Part shown: piece by piece, positions 1 to 6,751 of the stretch
Layout: the number at the start of each line of letters is the position of its first letter
How positions within the stretch are numbered: the stretch's first letter is position 1
DNA from: an uncultured Actinomycetes bacterium
GTDB lineage: Bacteria; Actinomycetota; Actinomycetes; S36-B12
NCBI GenBank assembly: GCA_937902285.1
Contig: CALGTB010000127.1
Location: forward strand, 1 to 17,845
DNA: 17,845 nucleotides
Direction: 5' to 3'
Made by a program: the position numbers and the translations under genes
Notes under the pieces: generated by a model
Databases searched by the model: none
The model's input: only the letters and a program-made list of their open reading frames with translations
Told to the model about the DNA's origin: nothing

Positions 1-75
1 GCCCTTCTACCCCTGGTAGGGCGCCCGCCCTGATGGGATCGCGGCCACAGGTCGGACCGAACGAGAGAATGAGGC

Positions 76-828
76 ATGACGACATCGAAGGCTGAGCCGT
101 TGACCATCGACGGCCTCGCCAACGTGCGCGACCTCGGCGGATTGACGACCCAGGACGGCCGCCGCGTGCGGTCAAGGCAGGTCATCCGCAGTGACAGCCC
201 GCTGGGAATGACGGAGCAAGGCCAGACGGACCTGTCCGCGGTCGTGGCACCCGGCCTGGTGATCGACCTGCGCACATCGCTGGAGGTCGAGCATGAGGGT
301 TACCTCATCGGCCATGTCCCGTCTCGCGTGATCAACCTGCCGATGAATCCGCAGTCGGGTATGACTCAGGAGCAGTTCGACGCGGGAGCGGCCGACAACC
401 TGGTCGACGACTATGTGAGATCGATCGAGGCGAATGCGGAATCGATGATCTCCGCTCTGCGGCTCATCGCGGATCAGGCCAACCGGCCCGTCGTCATCCA
501 CTGCACGGCCGGCAAGGATCGCACGGGAGTCCTCACAGCGATGCTGCTCGGCATCCTCGGCGTGGACATCGAGACGATCGTGGCTGACTACCACGTCACC
601 CAGTCGAACATGGGCCCCATCCTGAAGCGCGTCCGCGCTTCCAGGCTCTACCAGGACCAAGGCCTCGCCTCTGCTCCGAGCTGGATCTTCGAGGCCGAGC
701 CCGACACCATGCGCGCGTTCCTGACGCACGTGTCGGCGCTCTACGGCACGGCAGAGGGCTGGGCGCTCGCCAAGGGACTGTCGATGGAGGACATCACCCG
801 GTTGCGCGAGAGTCTGCTCGACTCATGA
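76..828 (+). CDS. PTP-type tyrosine/serine protein phosphatase (Y_phosphatase3 family)
   Basis: A 250-residue cytosolic phosphatase of the bacterial PtpB/LipA-like family. The P-loop signature HCTAGKDRTG is intact, with nucleophile Cys143 and phosphate-binding Arg149; the GKDRTG form is characteristic of this family, members of which can hydrolyse phosphotyrosine, phosphoserine and phosphoinositides. The family's N-terminal motif NVRDLGG is at residues 16-22. The length is normal and no signal peptide or membrane segment is seen. The ATG at 76 is chosen because the conserved NVRDLGG region begins soon after it; purine-rich bases (63-74) precede it but give no clean Shine-Dalgarno spacing. The next gene on the same strand begins 72 bp downstream and encodes an unrelated phosphatase, so co-transcription is possible. 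The physiological substrate cannot be told from sequence. Confidence 0.9.
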   Translation: MTTSKAEPLTIDGLANVRDLGGLTTQDGRRVRSRQVIRSDSPLGMTEQGQTDLSAVVAPGLVIDLRTSLEVEHEGYLIGHVPSRVINLPMNPQSGMTQEQFDAGAADNLVDDYVRSIEANAESMISALRLIADQANRPVVIHCTAGKDRTGVLTAMLLGILGVDIETIVADYHVTQSNMGPILKRVRASRLYQDQGLASAPSWIFEAEPDTMRAFLTHVSALYGTAEGWALAKGLSMEDITRLRESLLDS

Positions 829-900
829 GGTGCGCCCATGTCGTGCCGTCCGGACCTGCGAAAGCGTGCCGGCCCGTGATCTGTCGGACCGGGTAGCCGG

Positions 901-1545
901 ATGCCCGCCATCTACCTGCTCCGACACGGGCAGGCCAGTTTCGGAGCGGAGGACTACGACGTCCTGTCCGACCTGGGCGCACGTCAGGCCCTGGTGGCAG
1001 GCCATGAGCTGGCACGGCGCGGTGCCCGCAGTCCCGTGGTCGCGAGCGGGAGTCTTCGGCGCCAGCGCGACACCGCCACGATCGCCGCAGCGGCACTCGG
1101 CGTGCCGACGGCCGACATCGACACCCGATGGAACGAGATGCACGCCCACGAGCTCGTCGACGATCGCCTCGGTGCGCCCGGAGCGTCCGCAGGACTCACC
1201 TCGACCGAGTTCCAGGGGCGGCTGGACGAGGCGATGGCGCAATGGATCGACAGCGGCGACCCTGCGTGGCACGCCTTCTCCGACGGTGCGCTTCAAGCCC
1301 TGACAGATCTGGCTGCCGCGATTCCCCGTGGGCGCGATGCCGTCGTCGTCACCTCCTCGGGCGTGACCGCTGCCGTGTGCGGGCGCCTGCTGGGGGCCAC
1401 ATCGGGCGGCGTGATCGCCCTGAACCGGGTCAGCATCAATGCCTCGATCACGACGATCACCGCCAGTCCGCGCGGCCTGTCACTCGTCGCCTTCAACGAC
1501 CACGGTCACTTCCTCGCGGACCGCACGCTGCTCACGAATCGCTAG
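901..1545 (+). CDS. Histidine phosphatase superfamily (phosphoglycerate-mutase-like) protein
   Basis: A 214-residue member of the histidine phosphatase superfamily. The catalytic RHG motif is at residues 8-10 (LLRHGQASFG), with His9 the predicted phospho-accepting residue. An SLRRQRDTA segment near residue 60 supplies phosphate-pocket arginines. The second catalytic His, normally in a VSHGG motif, is not evident: residues 151-156 read TSSGVT. The RHGQASFG subfamily, as I recall it, often has TSGG-like sequence here, so this may be a subfamily trait rather than decay. It may act on a small phosphorylated metabolite or a phosphoprotein. The ATG at 901 places RHG at the usual distance from the N-terminus, although its ribosome binding site is weak. 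It lies between the Tyr phosphatase and icmF with no obvious functional link to either. Confidence 0.85.
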   Translation: MPAIYLLRHGQASFGAEDYDVLSDLGARQALVAGHELARRGARSPVVASGSLRRQRDTATIAAAALGVPTADIDTRWNEMHAHELVDDRLGAPGASAGLTSTEFQGRLDEAMAQWIDSGDPAWHAFSDGALQALTDLAAAIPRGRDAVVVTSSGVTAAVCGRLLGATSGGVIALNRVSINASITTITASPRGLSLVAFNDHGHFLADRTLLTNR

Positions 1546-1595
1546 CCGTCAGCACGAGAGCCGAGACTGGCTTCCCACAACCCCTTTGATGTCCT

Positions 1596-1617
1596 ACTAT
1601 ATGAAATCCCATATAGT
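1596..1617. promoter_or_regulatory. Perfect 8-bp inverted repeat (putative operator/promoter of icmF)
   Basis: The sequence ACTATATG-N6-CATATAGT is a perfect inverted repeat, strikingly AT-rich for this GC-rich genome. It lies about 50 bp before icmF. It contains -10-like hexamers (TACTAT at 1595-1600, TATAGT at 1612-1617), so a protein bound here would overlap RNA polymerase. A MarR-family gene sits directly behind icmF, and MarR dimers bind palindromes of about this size, so autogenous control of icmF-marR by this site is a reasonable inference. No T-tract follows, and it lies before a gene, so a terminator for the preceding phosphatase gene is less likely. Confidence 0.6.
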
Positions 1618-1655
1618 CGCGGGCCCGGCGTGCGAGCGCCACGGGATCCCGGATG

Positions 1656-1660
1656 AGGAG
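1656..1660 (+). promoter_or_regulatory. Ribosome binding site deciding the icmF start
   Basis: AGGAG lies 7 nt before the GTG at 1668, a near-ideal Shine-Dalgarno arrangement. The alternative ATG at 1653 is in frame but overlaps this purine run and has only a weak site of its own. This favours GTG 1668 and shortens the protein by five residues. Confidence 0.6.
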
Positions 1661-1667
1661 CGACGCC

Positions 1668-4600
1668 GTGACCGAGGATCGCCGACCGCGCCATTCCGTC
1701 CGCTTCATCACCGCCGCAAGCCTCTTCGACGGCCACGACGCATCGATCAACATCATGCGGCGGATCCTGCAGTCCCAAGGGTGCGAGGTGATCCACCTGG
1801 GCCATGACCGCAGCGTCGAGCACGTCCTGCGCGCGGCCATCCAGGAGGACGTGCAGGGCATCGCGGTGTCGTCCTATCAGGGCGGGCACGTCGAGTACTT
1901 CACCTACCTGCGCGAGCTGCTGGAGGCCGCGGGGGCCGGCCATATCCGTGTCTACGGCGGCGGCGGCGGCGTCATCGTGCCCGAGGAGATCGCGACGCTC
2001 GCCGAGCAGCGCGTGCGCATCTTCTCCCCGGAGGACGGCCAGCGCATGGGCCTGGTCGGGATGATCGCGTCGATGGTCGAGGAGTGCGACACGGAGCCGA
2101 CGGGCGACATGCCTGCACTCGACGACGTGCTCGCGGGACACGATCGCGAACTGGCCCGAGCGATCACTGCTCTCGAGGAGGGCCGCGCGCCCGAGCAGTG
2201 GCGCGAGCAGATCCATGCGGCCGCCGCCCGCCGCACGACGCCGGTGCTGGGCATCACGGGCACGGGTGGCTCCGGCAAGTCCACGCTCACGGACGAGCTG
2301 CTGCGACGCTTCCACGCTGACCAGGAGGGCAAGCTGCAGATCGCCGTCATCGCGATCGACCCCACGCGAACGAAGGGTGGCGGCGCCCTGCTCGGCGACC
2401 GGATCCGCATGAACGCCGTCGATCTCGGCTCGGTCTACTTCCGCTCCCTGGCCACCCGTCGTGCCGGCTCCGAGATCCCCGAGAACCTGGCCGACATCAT
2501 CGCCGCCTGCAGGGCCACCCATGACCTCGTCATCGTCGAGACCCCGGGGATCGGCCAGGGCGACGCCGGGATCGTGCCCTTCGTCGATGCGTCGCTCTAC
2601 GTCATGACTCCCGAGTTCGGCGCCGCGTCGCAGCTCGAGAAGATCGACATGCTCGACTTCGCCGACGCCGTCGCCATCAACAAATTCGAGCGGCGTGGCG
2701 CCGAGGATGCCCGTCGCGACGTGGCACGCCAGCTCGTGCGCAACCGTCAGGCCTTCGGGGCGTCATGGGAGGACATGCCGGTCTTCGGCACGTCTGCGGC
2801 CCGGTTCGCCGACGATGGCGTCACGCACCTGTACCACTTCCTCCTCGACCTGCTCACGGAGCGCGGGCTCTCCGCCGGACCCGGCGTTCTCCCTCGAACG
2901 GACGGCAAGGAGCCCACGGCCCTGTCCACGCTGGTGCCCGCGGCCCGGGCGCGCTACCTCGCCGAGATCGCGCAGACCATCCGCGACTACCACGCCGTCA
3001 CCGCCGATCAGGCTGCCGTCGCGCGCCGTGTGCAGCACCTGGGCACAGCCGCGGCACTCCTGGCCGAGTCGGGTGCCGACACTGACGACGTTCGCGGCAT
3101 CCTGGCCCGACAGGAGGCCGGCCTGCAGCGTCAGATCGCCGAGCAGCTGGCCGCCTGGCCGGCCGTGCGGGAGCGGTACGCGGCCGACGAACTCGTCGTC
3201 CGCATCCGGGACAAGGAGCTCCACACCGCCCTGTGGCGCGAGACGCTCTCCGGGTCCAGGATCCCCCGCGTGGCCCTGCCGCGCACCGAGGACGCCGGGG
3301 ACCTCGTCCGCTACCTCCGCGAGGAGAACCTGCCCGGCAGCTTCCCCTTCACGTCCGGCGTGTTCCCGTTCAAGCGCGAGGGTGAAGCCCCGGCGCGGAT
3401 GTTCGCGGGCGAGGGCGACCCCTTCCGCACGAACCGCAGGTTCCACCTCCTGGCATCCGGACAGCCGGCCACCCGCCTGTCCACCGCGTTCGACTCCGTG
3501 ACCCTCTACGGACGGGATCCCAACACCGAGCCGGATGTGTACGGGAAGGTCGGCACGTCCGGCGTCTCCATCGCGACTCTCGACGACATGAAGGTCCTGT
3601 ACTCCGGCTTCGACCTGTGCGATCCCATGACGTCGGTGTCGATGACCATCAACGGTCCGGCGCCGACCATCCTCGCGATGTTCATGAACACCGCCATCGA
3701 CCAGCGCCTCGACTCCTTCCGCGACCTCGAAGGGCGCGAGCCCACCCCGGAGGAGGCCGCTGACATCCGCTCATGGGTGCTCGCCAACGTCCGCGGCACG
3801 GTTCAGGCCGACATCCTGAAGGAGGACCAGGGCCAGAACACCTGCATCTTCTCGACGGAGTTCGCCCTGCGCTGCATGGGCGACGTCCAGGAGTGGTTCA
3901 TAGACGAGAAGGTGCGCAACTTCTACTCCGTGTCCATCTCGGGCTACCACATCGCCGAGGCCGGGGCCAACCCGCTGTCGCAGCTGGCGTTCACCCTGGC
4001 CAACGCCTTCACCTACGTGGAGACCTACCTCGCCCGAGGGATGAAGGTCGATGACTTCGCGCCCAACTTCTCGTTCTTCTTCTCGAACGGAATCGACGCG
4101 GAGTACACCGTGCTCGGACGCGTGGCACGCCGCATCTGGGCGATAGCCATGCGCGATCGCTACGGAGCCGACGAGCGCGGCCAGAAGCTGAAGTACCACG
4201 TGCAGACCTCGGGCCGATCACTGCACGCGCAGGAGATGGACTTCAACGACATCCGGACGACGCTGCAGGCCCTCTGCGCCATCTACGACAACGCCAACTC
4301 CCTGCACACCAACGCCTACGACGAGGCCGTCACGACCCCGAGCCCCCAGTCGGTGCGCCGGGCCCTGGCGATTCAGATGATCATCGACCAGGAGTGGGGG
4401 CTGACGAAGAACGAGAACCCGCTCCAGGGCTCCTACATCGTGGACGAGCTCACCGACCTGGTCGAGGAGGCTGTCCTCACCGAGTTCGACCGCATCTCGG
4501 ATCGGGGCGGTGTGCTCGGCGCGATGGAGACGGGCTACCAGCGTGGCCGGATCCAGGACGAGTCCATGCTCTACGAGCATCGCAAGCACGACGGATCCCT

Positions 4601-4892
4601 GCCCATCATCGGGGTGAACACCTTCCTCAACAACGACGGTGGCCGGGACGTGCCTGTCCTTGAACTCGCCCGTGCGACGGAGGACGAGAAGCGCGGCCAG
4701 GTCGAGCGCCTCAGCGCCTTCCACGAGGCGCACCGAGCCGAGGCCGATGCGATGCTCTCAAGGCTCAAGGACGTCTCATATTCGGGTGGCAACACATTCT
4801 CGGTACTCATGGAGGCCGTTCGCGTATGCTCACTTGGCCAGATCACATCAGCGTTCTTCGAGGTCGGCGGTCAGTACCGACGCAACGTCTGA
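1668..4892 (+). CDS. icmF: Fused isobutyryl-CoA mutase, coenzyme-B12 dependent (IcmF)
   Basis: IcmF interconverts isobutyryl-CoA and n-butyryl-CoA and carries its own G-protein chaperone. Of 1074 residues from GTG 1668 (1079 from ATG 1653), the N-terminal ~140 form the cobalamin-binding domain; FDGHDAS contains His23, the expected cobalt ligand, and HVEYF and a Gly-rich stretch follow. A MeaI-type GTPase follows with Walker A GTGGSGKS (198-205), VETPGIGQGD and the base-recognition loop NKFE (338-341). From about residue 540 comes the mutase TIM barrel, with Phe586 in GDPFRTN and Gln723 in GQNTC. Gln stands where methylmalonyl-CoA mutase has the Arg that binds the substrate carboxylate, which points to an uncharged C4 substrate. 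The domain order is diagnostic of IcmF rather than MutA/MutB. A marR gene and a 3-hydroxybutyryl-CoA dehydrogenase gene follow at 28 and 43 bp, consistent with a valine/butyrate acyl-CoA operon. Confidence 0.95.
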   Translation: MTEDRRPRHSVRFITAASLFDGHDASINIMRRILQSQGCEVIHLGHDRSVEHVLRAAIQEDVQGIAVSSYQGGHVEYFTYLRELLEAAGAGHIRVYGGGGGVIVPEEIATLAEQRVRIFSPEDGQRMGLVGMIASMVEECDTEPTGDMPALDDVLAGHDRELARAITALEEGRAPEQWREQIHAAAARRTTPVLGITGTGGSGKSTLTDELLRRFHADQEGKLQIAVIAIDPTRTKGGGALLGDRIRMNAVDLGSVYFRSLATRRAGSEIPENLADIIAACRATHDLVIVETPGIGQGDAGIVPFVDASLYVMTPEFGAASQLEKIDMLDFADAVAINKFERRGAEDARRDVARQLVRNRQAFGASWEDMPVFGTSAARFADDGVTHLYHFLLDLLTERGLSAGPGVLPRTDGKEPTALSTLVPAARARYLAEIAQTIRDYHAVTADQAAVARRVQHLGTAAALLAESGADTDDVRGILARQEAGLQRQIAEQLAAWPAVRERYAADELVVRIRDKELHTALWRETLSGSRIPRVALPRTEDAGDLVRYLREENLPGSFPFTSGVFPFKREGEAPARMFAGEGDPFRTNRRFHLLASGQPATRLSTAFDSVTLYGRDPNTEPDVYGKVGTSGVSIATLDDMKVLYSGFDLCDPMTSVSMTINGPAPTILAMFMNTAIDQRLDSFRDLEGREPTPEEAADIRSWVLANVRGTVQADILKEDQGQNTCIFSTEFALRCMGDVQEWFIDEKVRNFYSVSISGYHIAEAGANPLSQLAFTLANAFTYVETYLARGMKVDDFAPNFSFFFSNGIDAEYTVLGRVARRIWAIAMRDRYGADERGQKLKYHVQTSGRSLHAQEMDFNDIRTTLQALCAIYDNANSLHTNAYDEAVTTPSPQSVRRALAIQMIIDQEWGLTKNENPLQGSYIVDELTDLVEEAVLTEFDRISDRGGVLGAMETGYQRGRIQDESMLYEHRKHDGSLPIIGVNTFLNNDGGRDVPVLELARATEDEKRGQVERLSAFHEAHRAEADAMLSRLKDVSYSGGNTFSVLMEAVRVCSLGQITSAFFEVGGQYRRNV

Positions 4893-4910
4893 TCGGACGC
4901 GGCGGCAACG

Positions 4911-4915
4911 GGAGG
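4911..4915 (+). promoter_or_regulatory. Ribosome binding site deciding the marR start
   Basis: GGAGG lies 5 nt before GTG 4921. The reading frame is open upstream into icmF as far as 4639, but only this start is outside icmF, has a strong ribosome site and gives a normal MarR length. Confidence 0.7.
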
Positions 4916-4920
4916 AATCC

Positions 4921-5427
4921 GTGACGAGCGGAAGGTCGCTGGACAGCGACCCCATCGAGGAGGCGCGTCGCCAGTGGATCGCGCACGGCTGGGGCAGCGC
5001 TGCCGACGGCATGGCCGCGGTCACCTCCATCGTGCGCGCGCAGCAGATCGTCCTGCAGCGCATCGACACAGTGCTCCGCCCGCTTGACCTCACATTCGCC
5101 CGCTTCGAGATCCTCACCCTGCTGTCGTTCACCAAGCACGGAGCACTTCCCATGACTCGCATGGGTGCTCTCCTGCAGGTGCACCCTACGAGCGTGACGA
5201 GCGCCGTGGACCGGCTTGAGAACCAGGGATTCGTCGAGCGGATCCCCCACGCCACCGACCGCCGAGCCGTGCTGGCCTCCATTACCGAGTCTGGTCGCGC
5301 TCGCGCCCTCGCCGCCACGGTCGCCCTGAATGACAAGGTGTTCGAGCAGCTCGGCATCACCGAGAACCAGACGAGCACCCTGCGAACGGTGCTGCGCGCG
5401 CTGCGCGCCAATGCCGGCGACTTCTGA
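4921..5427 (+). CDS. MarR-family transcriptional regulator
   Basis: A 168-residue winged-helix regulator. Residues ~55-140 form the MarR wHTH: an RFEILTLLSF helix, then recognition-helix sequence HPTSVTSAVDRLENQGFVER, then the wing with the family's DRR motif (Asp113-Arg114-Arg115). Flanking helices at both ends would form the dimer interface. MarR proteins are usually local repressors released by a small ligand or thioester. Its place between icmF (28 bp upstream) and the hydroxyacyl-CoA dehydrogenase (43 bp downstream) suggests it controls this unit in response to an acyl-CoA or a branched-acid degradation intermediate; this is inferred from position. The inverted repeat at 1596-1617 is the best candidate operator. 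I see no matching repeat immediately upstream of marR itself, consistent with co-transcription from the icmF promoter. Confidence 0.9.
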   Translation: MTSGRSLDSDPIEEARRQWIAHGWGSAADGMAAVTSIVRAQQIVLQRIDTVLRPLDLTFARFEILTLLSFTKHGALPMTRMGALLQVHPTSVTSAVDRLENQGFVERIPHATDRRAVLASITESGRARALAATVALNDKVFEQLGITENQTSTLRTVLRALRANAGDF

Positions 5428-5470
5428 ACCGTCGCATTGCGGCTGCAGCCATCACGAGGGAGTGGAGATC

Positions 5471-6319
5471 ATGAATCGACTGGGAGTCGCCGGGTGCGGC
5501 GTCATGGGATCGGGGATCGCCGAGCTGGGTGCACGGGGCGGCTGCGACGTCATCGTGGTCGACGTGTTCCCGGACGCCCTGGCCGCGGCGCAGGAGCGGA
5601 TTCATGCGTCACTCACGAAGGCTCACGCCGCAGGGAAGCTCGCTGAGCCCGTCGCGGCCATCGTCAGCCGGCTGTCCTTCACGAGCGACGTAGCCGCCCT
5701 GGCCGACCGGGAGATCGTCATCGAGGCCATCCGCGAGGCCGTCGAGGACAAGGTGGCCCTCATCGCGCAGCTCGACACCGTGCTGAGCCCCGAGGCGATC
5801 ATCGCCACGAACACCTCGTCGATCCCCGTCGCGCAGATCGCCGCCGCGAGCAGTCACCCCGGCAGGGTGCTCGGCACGCATTTCTTCAACCCGGTGCCCG
5901 TCATGCCCCTCGTCGAGGTGGTCCCCTGCCTGCTCACCGATCCCGAGGTCGCGGATCGGACGCATGCCTTCTGCGCGGACGTGCTGGGCAAGAAGGTGAT
6001 CCGGGCTGCCGATCGCTCGGGCTTCGTGGTGAACGCGATCCTCGTGCCCTACCTGCTGTCGGCCATCCGCTCGCTCCAGAACGGCGTGGCCAGCCTCGAG
6101 GACATCGACGAGGGGATGGTCGGCGGGTGCGGGATGCCCATGGGCCCCATGCGCCTGTGCGACATGATCGGCCTCGACACCATGCTGCTCGTCTCGGAGA
6201 GCCTGTACGCCGAGCACCTGGACGCGGCGTTCGCACCGCCGGCCCTGCTCAAGCGGCACGTCGAAGCGGGGCTGCTGGGCCGCAAGTCGGGCCGCGGCTT
6301 CTACGACTACGCGAGCTAG
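5471..6319 (+). CDS. 3-hydroxybutyryl-CoA dehydrogenase (3-hydroxyacyl-CoA dehydrogenase family)
   Basis: A 282-residue NAD(P)-dependent dehydrogenase that interconverts 3-hydroxybutyryl-CoA and acetoacetyl-CoA. The Rossmann motif GCGVMGSGIAELG is at the N-terminus, with an acidic VVDV strand end after it. Catalytic-region motifs are all present: NTSSIPV, GTHFFNPVPVMPLVEVV (catalytic His and the Glu of the His-Glu pair) and DRSGFVVNAIL with the conserved Asn. The C-terminal helical dimerisation domain ends in GRKSGRGFYDY, as is typical. The length matches the stand-alone short form (Hbd/PaaH). ATG 5471 is chosen because the Rossmann strand begins at residue 3 and GAGGGAG lies upstream. Downstream of icmF it could act on n-butyryl-CoA after oxidation and hydration, linking isobutyrate to acetoacetyl-CoA. 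No acyl-CoA dehydrogenase or enoyl hydratase is in the window. Confidence 0.93.
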   Translation: MNRLGVAGCGVMGSGIAELGARGGCDVIVVDVFPDALAAAQERIHASLTKAHAAGKLAEPVAAIVSRLSFTSDVAALADREIVIEAIREAVEDKVALIAQLDTVLSPEAIIATNTSSIPVAQIAAASSHPGRVLGTHFFNPVPVMPLVEVVPCLLTDPEVADRTHAFCADVLGKKVIRAADRSGFVVNAILVPYLLSAIRSLQNGVASLEDIDEGMVGGCGMPMGPMRLCDMIGLDTMLLVSESLYAEHLDAAFAPPALLKRHVEAGLLGRKSGRGFYDYAS

Positions 6320-6356
6320 CCCGTCAGCGCGATCGGCGCACCAGGCCCAACGGGCT
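6318..6356. terminator. Inverted repeat spanning the convergent stop codons (putative bidirectional terminator)
   Basis: AGCCCGT (6318-6324) and ACGGGCT (6350-6356) are perfect inverted repeats. An inner hairpin GCGC-GATCG-GCGC lies at 6327-6339. The outer arms overlap the TAG stop of the dehydrogenase gene and the TGA stop of the HNH gene. There is no T-tract, as is common for actinobacterial terminators. The function is inferred from its position between convergent genes. Confidence 0.5.
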
Positions 6357-6721
6357 CACGTCGCAGGCTCGGCGGGGAACTGGTGGGCCAGCGCCGACTG
6401 GATCTCTCGATGCCGCAGCAGGAAGGCCCCCTCATCGAGCCGCTTGCGGCGAAGCCAGCCGGTCACCTCGTCATTGCACTTGCTGGCGTTGCAGGAGCCG
6501 CACGCAGGGGCGATGTTGTCGAGCGTGTAGCGGCCGCCCCGTGAGATGGCGATCACGCAGTCTCGCTGCAGGGGTCGATCAACCGCTCCGCAGTAGGCGC
6601 AGCCACCCCATGCGGCGATGAGCGCACTCCACTGCTCGTCGGTCAGGTCGTGCTCCACGCGGCCCATCCGGCGCCGCCGCTTGCGCGCGGCTCGGGCGGA
6701 GCGGCTGCGGTTGACGGCCAT
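6356..6721 (-). CDS. Small HNH-type endonuclease-like protein
   Basis: A 121-residue protein with a zinc-stabilised HNH fold. It starts with a very basic tail (residues 5-18 include KRRRR), consistent with nucleic-acid binding. The zinc pairs are C41-x2-C44 and C74-x2-C77, and the core is RDCVIAISRGGRYTLDN followed by the CN..K element at residues 77-81. Typical HNH nucleases have Asp-His where this one has Asp54-Cys55, so the usual general-base His is missing. I have the impression that close actinobacterial relatives share this DC form, so it may be a subfamily state. It lies 30 bp downstream of the flavoprotein operon but has its own -10-like box, so it need not be functionally linked. No restriction or phage genes are nearby. 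Its role is unknown. Confidence 0.8.
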   Translation of the reverse strand: MAVNRSRSARAARKRRRRMGRVEHDLTDEQWSALIAAWGGCAYCGAVDRPLQRDCVIAISRGGRYTLDNIAPACGSCNASKCNDEVTGWLRRKRLDEGAFLLRHREIQSALAHQFPAEPAT

Positions 6722-6727
6722 GCGGTC

Positions 6728-6733
6728 AGCGTA
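6728..6733 (-). promoter_or_regulatory. -10 box of a probable leaderless promoter for the HNH gene
   Basis: TACGCT on the minus strand (TANNNT type) ends exactly 6 nt before the ATG at 6721. This would place transcription initiation at or next to the start codon. No good Shine-Dalgarno sequence is present in the 30-bp gap. No convincing -35 box is seen. Confidence 0.45.
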
Positions 6734-6751
6734 GGCGGGGCGGGAACCAGA

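Noticed and set aside
2..19. Possible end of an upstream + strand gene: frame 2 reads PFYPW then TAG, with a small hairpin CTACC-CCT-GGTAG at 7-19.
   Set aside because: Third positions are G/C as in coding sequence, but six codons are too few to call a gene, and another frame (stop at 31-33) is equally possible.
829..900. The 72-bp gap between the two phosphatase genes, checked for a promoter or hairpin.
   Set aside because: Only short GC palindromes such as GTCCGGAC were seen; there is no -10 box at a leaderless distance and no convincing terminator.
1653..1667. ATG 1653 as the icmF start.
   Set aside because: It overlaps the purine run that serves GTG 1668 and has no comparable ribosome site of its own. 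It cannot be fully excluded.
1542..2522. A 326-codon minus-strand open frame opposite icmF.
   Set aside because: It is the antisense shadow of the B12 and GTPase domains, with no recognisable domain or ribosome site.
5441..5450. Perfect palindrome GGCTGCAGCC before the dehydrogenase gene.
   Set aside because: Short GC palindromes are expected by chance at this composition, and it has no loop or second copy.
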